NCBI GenBank assembly: GCA_017302135.1
Contig: JAFLDZ010000002.1
Span: forward strand, 496,001-560,000
From: Lysobacterales bacterium
GTDB lineage: Bacteria; Pseudomonadota; Gammaproteobacteria; Xanthomonadales; Xanthomonadaceae
Direction: 5' to 3'
DNA: 64,000 nucleotides
Of the stretch, positions 28,401-33,731 are shown in pieces (the first letter of the stretch is position 1; every line of letters begins with the position of its first letter). A program made the translations under genes and the position numbers. Under the pieces are notes generated by a model, which saw only the letters and a program-made list of their open reading frames with translations, did no database searches and was not told the origin of the DNA.

Positions 28401-31400
28401 CGCTATCGGCGTTATTGGCGCTATTGGCCGGCTGCGCGATCCTGCGGCTGTGGCCGACGTGCTGTTCGAGAAAATAGCCGGTCAGATCGCCGAGATTCTG
28501 ATACTCGAAGAACAGCGTTTTCGGCAGCGTGCCGAAGACTTTCTCCATCTCGGCGATGAGTTCGATCATCACCACGGAGTCGAAACCGTAGTCCTTGAAC
28601 GAGCGGTCGTGCTCGAACTCGGAAGAAATCCCCAACTGGCTGCCGAACAGCTCGCCCAGATAGCGCGACACCGGCATGCGCCAGGCGGCGGGGTCGTCGG
28701 AAGGCGCAAGCGCCACCTGCTCCGCCACGACGGCAGCGCCAGTGGCGTCCCCACCGATCACGCCAAGCACTTCATGCACGCGTTCGGCATCGCCCGGCAT
28801 GACCACGATCTGCGCTTGGGCTTGCGCCAGCGCGTACTCGAGCACATCCAGACCCTGTGCGGTCAGCAACGGCACGATGCCGAAACTGCGGCGCAGCGCC
28901 TCCTCTTCCTTGTCGTTCAAGCGCATGCCGCCGTCTTTCCAGTACGGCCAGTTGATCGACACGGTCTTGCCGGCGCACGCACCGGCGATACGCTGCCGCT
29001 CGCGCTGGTGGGCGAAATAATCCTCGAATGCGTTGCCGAAACCGTAATCGCACTGGCCGACATTGCCCAGCACACCGGTGACGGATGAGAACAGCACGAA
29101 CAGATCGAGCGGTTCTTCACGCGTTTCGAGGTCGAGGAACCACGTCCCCAGCGCCTTGGGCGTCACGACCCGCGCGAACGCATCCGGCGTCTTGCGCAAC
29201 AGGAAGTTGTCTTCGATCACCCCGGCGGAATGCAATACGCCGTGCAGGCGATGGCCGGCGGCGTGGACGCTGGCGATCGCGCGGCGGACATCGTCACGGT
29301 CGGCGACATCGCAGGACAGATAGACCGCTTGGCCACCGAGCGCGGCCAGCTCGTCCAACGTCGCTTTTTGCGCGTCCGAAGCCGCCGAACGCCCGGTCAG
29401 ATAGACCGTGGCGCGATAGCGGCTGCACAGATGGCGGGCGACGATCAGACCCAGCGCCCCCATGCCGCCGGTGATGAGATAAACGCCTTCATCGCGGAAT
29501 GCAGTCTGGGTAGAAACGGACGGCGTGTGCATGGCCAGCGCCGCAGCACCGACCGGCGCGAACGCGCGCACTTCGCGCGTGCCGCCGAGATAGCGGATAT
29601 CGGTGGCTTTGTCGGCGGAAAGCAGTTCGTCGGCGACGATTTTCGCCAGCGTCATGCCTGCTGACGTCATGCCTGCTGACGTCGTGCCTGCTGACGTCGT
29701 GCCGACTCCGGACAGATCGCACTGCACGACACGACCGGAAAAACTGGGCTTCTCGATGCGCAGCGTCTTGTAGAAACCGCTCAGGCCGGTGGCATCGGCG
29801 GGTGCAGTCCAGGTGGACGCGACATCGCCGGCTGCGGCATCCGCCACGTCGGCCGCCAGTGGCGCCAGGTGCACGAAACGAGTGGTTTTCGGGCCACGGA
29901 GCAAGGCTTTGGTCAGCGCAAAAACGCTGCGCGCACCGACGGCGACACGCTGCGCGCCGCGCTCGATCGCATCCTCGCGTGGCGCGACCCAGACGATCCG
30001 GTCGAGCTTGGCGCCGCGTGCGATCAAGGCTGCGACGGCTGCTTCGCAATCGGCCAATTCGCCGGCTCGCACCTGCAGCCTTCCGCCGCTTCCGATCGCC
30101 TTGGCATCGCTGCCATCGGCATCACCGATGCACAGCTCTTCGAAACGCGTCTGCGCAAAGCGCGGCGAAGCCCGAAGCATCGGCGCGAGCGCATCGACAT
30201 CTTCATGCGAACCGACCAGAAGCAGGCTTTCGATCGCCACATCCGCAGGATTGGCCGGCTCAGCCAACCACAGCGGCGAATACAGTCCCGTGGCGAGTTC
30301 GGCAGGCGGTTTGATCGTCGTGGACATGGCTGTCGAAACAGCGAAATCGCCCGCTTGCGGTCGGATGCTCAGCCCCCGGAATGCCAGACTGACGGTCCCG
30401 GTCGTGACATCGTCGTTGCATCCGATCAGATCGATATCGACCTTCTTGATCGTATCGCCCGGCGAATATCCCGGCGAATAGCGCACCCAGGCACGCAGCG
30501 CGCCGGCCGGCTCACCGTGTATTTCCAGACTGTCCAGAGCGAACGGAATCGAAGGCGCATGCGGGCGTTCGCCGCCCACGGCATCGACGCCGGCCACGAA
30601 CGCGACCGCCGCCTGCAGCGCCGCGTCGGTCGTGCTCGGATGCATCAAGAACGCATCGCGCCCGGCATCGAGATGCGCGGGAAGCGCGATCTCGGCCAGA
30701 CATTGATCGTGACCGATACGCAACTCGCTCAAGGCGCGATGCCCGGGGCCATAGTGCAGGCCGAGATCCGACAGCGTGCGATAGCAGTCGGCGGCCGGAT
30801 GGATCGCATCGGCGCAATCGCGGGCGATCGCAGCGACATCGAGCAGATCGGTTTCGGTCGCGGCGACGCGTTCGACGTGGCCCCGGCAATAAACGGGCGC
30901 CAGCCCCTGTTCGCTGATCCCGCTGATCTGGAACGCCATGACCACCGGTTCCGCAGCCGCGGACCGTGGATCGCGTCCCGACATGTCGTCTTCCGGAACC
31001 AGCGTCACATGCACCGACACCGGCTGATCGCCGACTTCGAGCGGGCGCATCCAGATCACGTCCCGGAAACGCAGGCCCACGAGCGATGTCGTTTCCTCGA
31101 TGGCTTCACCGACAGCGGCACGCACCATCTCCAGGCAGGCGACACCCGGCAGCACCGGCCGGTCTTTGACCACATGGTCGGCGAGGAAAAACTCCTTTCC
31201 ATCGAAGGTCGATACAAAACGCTGTTGGCCGATCGTCGAAGCGTTCTGGTGCAACAACGGATGCAAATGCGACGACGCATGCGGACCGCCCGCGACCGCC
31301 CCGGTTGCGGCGATCGGGTCCGGAAGCCAGAAACGCTCACGCGCAAAAGGATAGATCGGCAACTGCACATGCCGCTTTACCTGCCCGTCGAAGAGAACCT

Positions 31401-33138
31401 GCCACATCAGATCGGCGCCGGCGCGGTAGTGTCCCGCCAACTGCTGCAACGCTGCCCGCTGCTTCGCTTTTTTCAGCGAACGCCATTGCGACAGCAGGGT
31501 CGCGCCGGTCTCGGCGGCATTCCCGTCTGCAGGTACAACTGCATCCACAGCCGCATCGTCGGTCGATGTCGTCGCCGTGGCGGCGTCCAGCGCCGAGACC
31601 AGCGCCTGCGTATCGTCGACCACGCAGGCGAAACGATGCGCGAAATGATCGCGGTCGAGCAGGAGGGCGCGCGCGATATCGACCAGCGTGGATTTCCCGG
31701 CATCCTCGGCCAGCCACACCCGCAGATCCTCGATGCGGCGACGCAGTGCTTCCGGCGTTTTCGCGGACAGCGCGATCAAACTCGCTGCGGGCTGCGTCGT
31801 CTTGCGACGCGCCCCGGCTGCGGCTACCGCCGGATGCGGGGGTTCTTCCAGAATCACATGCGCATTGGTGCCGCCGAATCCGAACGAACTCACGCCAGCG
31901 CGCAGCGGCGTGTGCGCATCCACAGGCAGCCAGGGTTTGGCATCTTCGAGGATATAGAACGGCGTACCCTCGATCTCGATTTTCGGATTGAGTCGGGTGA
32001 AAGAGTGGAAACCCGGCAGCTGACGATTCTGGAACGCCAGCAGCACCTTGATGATGCCGGCCACGCCGGCCGCCGCTTCGAGATGGCCGATATTGGTTTT
32101 GACCGAACTCAGGCCGCAGTAGGCGTGATTGAGCGTCGCCCCTTGGCGTTCGGCGAGAATGTTGAACGCTTTGAGCAGGCCTTCGAACTCGATCGGATCG
32201 CCCTTGGGTGTTCCGGTGCCGTGCAGTTCGACGAAGCCCAGTGAATTGACTGGAATCCCGGCACGCTCATGCGCGGCGACGATCACATCGGCCTGCGCGC
32301 GCGAACTCGGATAGGTCAGGGTATAAGTTTCACCGCAATGGTTGACAGCGCTGCCCTTGATGACCCCATAGATGCGATCGCCATCGGCCTGAGCCTTCTC
32401 CAGCGGTTTCAGCAGCAGAAACGCGGCGCCCTCTCCGCGCACGTAACCATCGGCGGTTTCATCGAACGTCTTGCAGGTACCGGTGGGCGACAGCATCCCC
32501 ATTTTCGAGAACGAAATATGCCGGGTGGGCGTCAGCAACAGATTGATGCCGCCTGCCAGCGCCATTTCGCAGTCGCCGTATTCGAGCGACTGGATTGCGC
32601 TGTGGATCGCGTTCAGCGAACTCGAACAAGCGGTATCGATTGGAATACTGGGGCCGCGAAAATCGAAGAAATGCGAAACGCGATTGGCGATGACAGCGGT
32701 CGCGGTGCCGGTCGAATGATGCGCCTCGATGGAGGACGCGCCGCGCTCCTGCAATTCCTTGTAATCGTGATTGAACACGCCGACCATGACCGCGATGTTC
32801 TTGCCGCGCGCTTCCGATGGCGCGATACCGGCGTCTTCCAGACACGACCAGGCCATCTCCAGCATGAGCCGCTGCTGCGGGTCCATGCTTTGCACGATTT
32901 TCGGTAGAAAGCCGAAGAACTGGTGATCGAACGCGTCGACGCGATCGATGAAGCCGCCCCACTTGCTGAGGCTTTTGTTGGTTTCCGTCTTGGGATCGCC
33001 CCAATACGCACGCCAGTCCCAGCGTTGTTCGGGGACAACCGAGATATTGGCCTTGCGCGATACTAAATTCTGCCAGAACCCATTCGCATCTTCGGCGCCC
33101 GGAAAACGGAGCGCCATTCCAACAACCGCGGTATCCAT
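16414..33138 (-). CDS. Trans-AT type I polyketide synthase: KS-DH-KR-ACP / KS-DH-ACP-ACP-ACP* / KS-DH-KR-ACP / KS-half C
   Basis: The protein has 5574 residues; the start ATG at 33138 follows AAGGA six bases upstream. KS1 begins at residue 1 (no loading domain; Cys171). DH1 has His655 and Asp838/Gln842; KR1 has GGMGALG near 1222 and Tyr near 1365; ACP1 Ser is at 1521. KS2 has Cys1810; DH2 has His2289 but DxxxR instead of DxxxQ/H; there is no KR; twin ACPs follow with Ser near 2628 and 2758, then an ACP-like unit with Ala2870 where Ser belongs. KS3 has Cys3131 (DTMCSSS); DH3 His3620 is separated from LPG by an inserted loop; KR3 has GGLGKLG near 4156; ACP3 Ser is at 4519 (GMESV). KS4 has Cys4807. 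The tail (about 5300-5565) resembles the C-terminal lobe of an NRPS condensation domain and lacks HHxxxDG. No AT is present, and the tandem AT in the operon fits a trans supply. Linkers carry short tandem repeats. The product is not predictable from this alone. Confidence 0.95.
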   Translation of the reverse strand: MDTAVVGMALRFPGAEDANGFWQNLVSRKANISVVPEQRWDWRAYWGDPKTETNKSLSKWGGFIDRVDAFDHQFFGFLPKIVQSMDPQQRLMLEMAWSCLEDAGIAPSEARGKNIAVMVGVFNHDYKELQERGASSIEAHHSTGTATAVIANRVSHFFDFRGPSIPIDTACSSSLNAIHSAIQSLEYGDCEMALAGGINLLLTPTRHISFSKMGMLSPTGTCKTFDETADGYVRGEGAAFLLLKPLEKAQADGDRIYGVIKGSAVNHCGETYTLTYPSSRAQADVIVAAHERAGIPVNSLGFVELHGTGTPKGDPIEFEGLLKAFNILAERQGATLNHAYCGLSSVKTNIGHLEAAAGVAGIIKVLLAFQNRQLPGFHSFTRLNPKIEIEGTPFYILEDAKPWLPVDAHTPLRAGVSSFGFGGTNAHVILEEPPHPAVAAAGARRKTTQPAASLIALSAKTPEALRRRIEDLRVWLAEDAGKSTLVDIARALLLDRDHFAHRFACVVDDTQALVSALDAATATTSTDDAAVDAVVPADGNAAETGATLLSQWRSLKKAKQRAALQQLAGHYRAGADLMWQVLFDGQVKRHVQLPIYPFARERFWLPDPIAATGAVAGGPHASSHLHPLLHQNASTIGQQRFVSTFDGKEFFLADHVVKDRPVLPGVACLEMVRAAVGEAIEETTSLVGLRFRDVIWMRPLEVGDQPVSVHVTLVPEDDMSGRDPRSAAAEPVVMAFQISGISEQGLAPVYCRGHVERVAATETDLLDVAAIARDCADAIHPAADCYRTLSDLGLHYGPGHRALSELRIGHDQCLAEIALPAHLDAGRDAFLMHPSTTDAALQAAVAFVAGVDAVGGERPHAPSIPFALDSLEIHGEPAGALRAWVRYSPGYSPGDTIKKVDIDLIGCNDDVTTGTVSLAFRGLSIRPQAGDFAVSTAMSTTIKPPAELATGLYSPLWLAEPANPADVAIESLLLVGSHEDVDALAPMLRASPRFAQTRFEELCIGDADGSDAKAIGSGGRLQVRAGELADCEAAVAALIARGAKLDRIVWVAPREDAIERGAQRVAVGARSVFALTKALLRGPKTTRFVHLAPLAADVADAAAGDVASTWTAPADATGLSGFYKTLRIEKPSFSGRVVQCDLSGVGTTSAGTTSAGMTSAGMTLAKIVADELLSADKATDIRYLGGTREVRAFAPVGAAALAMHTPSVSTQTAFRDEGVYLITGGMGALGLIVARHLCSRYRATVYLTGRSAASDAQKATLDELAALGGQAVYLSCDVADRDDVRRAIASVHAAGHRLHGVLHSAGVIEDNFLLRKTPDAFARVVTPKALGTWFLDLETREEPLDLFVLFSSVTGVLGNVGQCDYGFGNAFEDYFAHQRERQRIAGACAGKTVSINWPYWKDGGMRLNDKEEEALRRSFGIVPLLTAQGLDVLEYALAQAQAQIVVMPGDAERVHEVLGVIGGDATGAAVVAEQVALAPSDDPAAWRMPVSRYLGELFGSQLGISSEFEHDRSFKDYGFDSVVMIELIAEMEKVFGTLPKTLFFEYQNLGDLTGYFLEQHVGHSRRIAQPANSANNADSANRQPAPVASHAQAAVLPSKESSSKELQSRAASYAIRPAASARAVGAGGYVPHEEDVAIVGIAGRYPMAENLEAFWDNLKIGRDCVEEVPQERGDIASRFRFQPGPAAQARSYSKWGGFLRDVDRFDPQFFNISPKEAESMDPNERLFLEIAALTIEDAGYTPETLVEPQGVRENPVGIYVGVMWGDYQLHGVDGRQDTWTTPHAFYWATANRVSHYFNFSGPSIAIDTACSSSITAIHLACQAIRRGEIGAAIAGAVNLSLHPNKYNLLSDMHFLSTDGRCRAFGEGGDGYVPGEGVGAVLLKPLSKARQDGDHIYGIIRGTSINHGGKTSGFTVPNPKRQAALVQEALEVAGVDPRHLSYLEAHGTGTSLGDPIEIAGLTKAFAQQDYQYCAIGSAKSNLGHLEAAAGIAGLSKVLLQMQHRMLAPSIHSEVVNPYIDFAHSPFHIQRGLEPWKRPTIDRNGVRVEVPRLAGISSFGAGGSNGHLIVEEYIDDLRLDDDIGNNRPTASMPQLFVLSARKDAALKTMAGQLARHIEMRPELSLQDVAYTLQIGRVAMEIRVAFVASDANTLIAALRAFAERGELGGAAWSGHRDSARRDPAIAARLEESAAQVPGWLTRRELSPLARYWVDGGAVEWLRMHVSATGAVSRRRVSLPGYPFQRQRYWVTAPTRIESVAALHPLIDANVSTLDEQAFSKSFRPEEFFLRDHRLGDNRILPGVAYLELAIQAGRLADPARRVVALEDVRWLKPVLVNDAPVPVRIGLMPERDGAYFEIYDALDDGERRSYSHGTIVLDDPASAVGGVATGDSAARVDVRAILGRCAAVDRPAIDAAFAAMGFAFGSSFQVFDALHYNDDEAIGLLRLSPIADVDADAFVLHPALLDAAIRTSLGIGGLGRDADGIRVPVRMRRIELLAPIGANCYAHARRARELPAGADPTQRHFDLALYDMEGRVLLRIEQLTIQSAPQLAFAAKRAAGADARTAQAAPAQAVAMRAAPAVARQSAAPMNAEALQSAASGYLSELLSGVTKLPIDQIDPKAPLENYGIDSVMIVALNEQLALTFGDVPKTLFFEYQELIGIAEYLAENHADTVRDRLAPTAAMPSMTIEAQIPAQVVPNDMRAGTAIAAQNVAVEPVAHGTAALQTIMVQHLVALVAEVTKLPTSEIDPRAALENYGIDSVMIVALNERLDSHFGDVPKTLFFEYQDLHGVSEYFVDNHAAQIASLQPRVATDPAPVPGAAVAKAIDLIATGFDAGATVSADALCARLKHILGAESAACDVSMPLAQWPFDALNTARVVHALQSDFDGISGSGPYPFDNLYAWAETLRWREGRRESDVRASDAAVVDAFDRNTDMAPTARSASVSRSRAGGRFAGRGRSGANAREDIAIIGVSGRYPGARNLDEFWRNISAGRDCISEIPLERWDYRTQYHPDRNNKGTVYSKWGGFIDDVDQFDARFFNITAREAEILDPQERLFLQTAWECVEDACYTRQSLKHSPVGVFVGVMWGNYALMDVSDEQMKYGRPCPPFSSIANRVSYFMNLSGPSLALDTMCSSSLTAIHLSCQAIHNGDCELAIAGGVNLILHPNKYQLLSGGQYLSTDGRCRAFGAGGDGYVPGEGVGAVLLKSLSRAIEDGDHIHGVIKASALNHGGKTNGYTVPNQIAQTNVIGSALRQAGWDPRSIDYIEAHGTGTSLGDPIEIAGLTKAFDLAQTAQGRSSAAVPPQSCRIGSVKANIGHLESAAGIAGLSKILLQMRHARIAPSLHSSVLNPNIDFTRTPFRVVQELEEWQVADGAEGIRPRGLRRAGISSFGAGGANAHLLIEEFALPVAKSVPATKQAPVLFVLSADVEERLDLYVDRVLDFLRAQAAQGASTGFDLRSLAYASQVGREAMEERLAVVAGSLDELIEALAQYRDSGIAANLHRGSARKHNEKLEAVIDDAEKDVLIRSMLQGGRWGQLARAWVSLLDLDWARYRDALFAGTAPRRMPFPTMPFLTQRYWVEERAADDGQAALHPMLDRNASTLSQQRYDKRFTGREFYLRDHIVHTDPGRGDLALSDAQPGVPGRMILPGVAYLEMARAAGDDAVGEEWVMSEIRNLMWIQPFEIVDGPESLVLQVAQVDDGLEFEIARGTDRAVCAEGELRVRHRDAQIVDEWLDIEAIRADGHLLDPDHASIYAGFRRMGFAFGESFRVTRERYRTSEGALCRLSLPVSLRAGRAAFGLHPSLLDAALRSGFALADDEADARVPHVPFALDLLEYRHPLTEECYAYVTETARALSGMPADAGGMRKYDIVVTDTDGRVLVKLQGFSARPLVKPERAETRTLQYYDYAWRETALAPASAHDGEGQRAASASVTPTTLILTDAADLADAVVAMAGETRTVVVHSGESFAALDRSHYRLDPMRPDDWTQLFSALDAQGTLPARIVHAFGVSAACACGEPNEAFSESLPSQALRHGIQSMRHLFVALEKIRPGHASRCAYLYPASAAGIQPQHDAIVGYARSLLTVNHRFELMTVQCDLDSPRAWAEAALAELSAEGGSGREIAYRGSRRLQRVLQTSSIEALRTGETAEHLPLRDEGVYLITGGLGKLGLLVARDFAMRCRARLILTGRSAQPSADQQREIDAIVAQGAQVRYFSAEISDAADTAALIEAALQHYGALHGIVHCAGVAGDDPLTRIDDRAFDAMLSPKLEGLIALDRATAALPLDFMVAFSSVSALIGDLGAGAYAVGNRFMDSYALWRETQRRAGRRHGRTMSINWPLWASGGMEIAGGDASVFGFSGMQPLSAEEGLQVLDALRSTDRAQVFVAAGDPERIAKVLRLPGTAHEAHAKPAAMKPVASATPRAAIFAPAASVPAASVPAASVPAASVPAASAPAMLPPASTTARASLLPGSVSSAGASPVVPMDALQLRTEQYVKERLSQIIKTTATDINSHLTFEQFGMESVLLLELHDALRKTFDTLPKTALFEFDTPARLAQYLIRHHIDALRESLGVDPRAIDSRVVVERAVQSASPSSALASPRMPSTIDASAVSGPRLPVSRKNRSPEASPSAVSRSQANAGHDAVAIIGIAGEFPSASDLTEFWRNLQAGQDCLVEIPEQRGFASKLSNAAQARSRTGIRGRGGFVGGIEQFDPELFRMTRHEAMKSDPQLRVLLRTAWRALEDAAYTAEGMAQDPVGVFVGTMNEDFTWIMSELQAHNGEYIGPGSVASELANRISYLLNFRGPSLTLATACSSSLSAVHVARQSILAGECEIALAGGVNLSLHQSKYQMLHDMKVLSPDGEERAFDDAANGLVPGEGAGIVVLKRLHRAIEDGDQIYGILRNSTITHSGTGAGQYLPNIRVMEDTVARAIEGAGLAVEDIGYIESHGTGTGLGDPIELKAMANALRRSSESTGFCAIGTKANLGHMEAASGVGSLIKVLLSMKHGRLSPCTKLRTVNRSFDVAQSPFVFPTEACDWPANQRGTRVAGINSFGMGGSNAFVVVESADASMEASMEASAAGMHEDGTPSLFVLSARSASGLRAYLEAVIAALREDVSPPAFADLAYSSQVGRVAFEHRLAIVADSREEFLARAEHCLAQGMHRGQGIFVGSAGGAEPLPELLAGEEGRGFIEALIHGAQVEKLAGLWVRGCAIDWRRLHAQGPRRRRMSFPGMPFENIDCDYRHLRHDGPAQHAETPLPSHEDDLAAGADATADVSGWFTLGEMLPQSSCVDDSADDGNGHARGDQQLQAYWRESLPDEQGTVHRLAPVFLKDEREAADASDPLHSVSEQLDADLISLLQASTHRYQVDLQTIVVAAWAILVNRYTKAKSSQFGVLSAIRASLANQAASEGGGLLPSLLPLRIRTVGRLKIGEWLCGVQQDMLEKQTQTSASVDTIEGWVGAGHLFDSVVVFETFEQSISHGMGQVARDVRQHLGSEILSGETRARMELVVSVYADGVELSLLYRSPSPQFEQISMLLEQLVVLLEGLATNPDKNPSALSMRTKRESRDGFWKALENTNQ
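17924..17959. repeat. 12-bp tandem repeat (about 3 units) inside the PKS gene
   Basis: The unit GATGCTTCCATC occurs twice exactly, followed by a diverged third copy. It encodes a SMEASMEAS-like stretch in the linker after KS4, so unit changes keep the reading frame. Confidence 0.8.
19795..19869. repeat. 15-bp tandem repeat (5 units) in a PKS inter-domain linker
   Basis: Five copies of a 15-bp unit close to GGAGGCGGCCGGTAC encode repeated AASVP pentapeptides (residues about 4424-4448) in the flexible Ala/Pro linker between KR3 and ACP3. The 15-bp period keeps frame, so copy number can change by slippage without breaking the megasynthase. Confidence 0.92.
29651..29703. repeat. 15-bp tandem repeat (3 full units plus part) in the KR1 region of the PKS
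   Basis: The unit GTCATGCCTGCTGAC occurs twice exactly, then with one change, then partially. It encodes TSAGM/TSAGT pentapeptides in the structural (non-catalytic) half preceding the KR1 nucleotide-binding motif. It is in frame like the other two repeats in this gene. Confidence 0.88.
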
Positions 33139-33235
33139 TCCTCTTCCTTGTCAATATACCAACACCAACGACATCGGACGCGGCACCCAGCCCAATGACG
33201 TCCAAACAATCAACACCCAAGACTGCGCTCTGGCG

Positions 33236-33250
33236 TCGGCTTGAAGCCGA
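33236..33250. promoter_or_regulatory. 15-bp palindrome TCGGCTTGAAGCCGA, candidate operator of the PKS/NRPS operon
   Basis: Two perfect 7-bp arms flank one central base, about 100 bp upstream of the PKS ATG in the AT-rich stretch. Dyads of this size are typical of dimeric repressor or activator sites. No regulator gene is adjacent in the window, so the binding protein is unknown. Confidence 0.4.
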
Positions 33251-33673
33251 TACTAGCAATCTGAATGTTGCATATTCCTTACAAAAAGATACAACGACGA
33301 ACAGAATGACAACAGGACAAGCTGTAATGACAGCCTGCCATTTGTGACCTGTTTACCGGATCTTGATGACTTTTTTACGAGTGCTGATGCGTCTATTTTG
33401 GAAACAAGCAAAGGCGCCCGCCGTTTCCAAGCCCCGTGGGCTCGGCCCAACATCACCGCAGCTGCCACCCCCACAGGCGCATTCGCTTCGGATTGCCGCC
33501 CAAGTACACGCGAGCTATTTGCTGCAAATGCTCGCCGGGCCACCCACCCGGCTGCGGTCAGCGTCACAGCCAGCCCGAATTCGACAGTCGGGTTGGGGCA
33601 GCAACGCATCTCGCAAAAAACACTCTCAACGCACACTCGCAGGCACGATCTTACCTTGAAGCAAGCCACTTGA

Positions 33674-33702
33674 GGCGGGCCGTCCTCTTGGGACGGCCCG
33701 CC
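33674..33702 (-). terminator. 12-bp perfect hairpin behind the effector gene
   Basis: A perfect GC-rich stem (GGCGGGCCGTCC and its complement) with a 5-nt loop lies 30 nt beyond the stop of the minus-strand effector gene. It lacks a strong T run on either strand, so it is either a weak intrinsic terminator or a transcript-end stabilising hairpin. Confidence 0.6.
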
Positions 33703-33731
33703 CGGCTCTATCGACAGGCGGGTTGGGCGTC

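Larger units (their letters stand above)
33139..33731. other. Intergenic region upstream of the PKS operon; no convincing gene
   Basis: About 590 bp separate the PKS start from the preceding gene's stop. It is visibly more AT-rich near the PKS (33150-33420) than its surroundings, as expected of a promoter region. It contains a 15-bp palindrome (33236-33250) and a hairpin behind the effector gene (33674-33702). A 160-codon open frame on the minus strand (33253-33735) has no family resemblance and crosses the hairpin, so I do not call it. No clear -35/-10 pair stands out. Confidence 0.6.
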
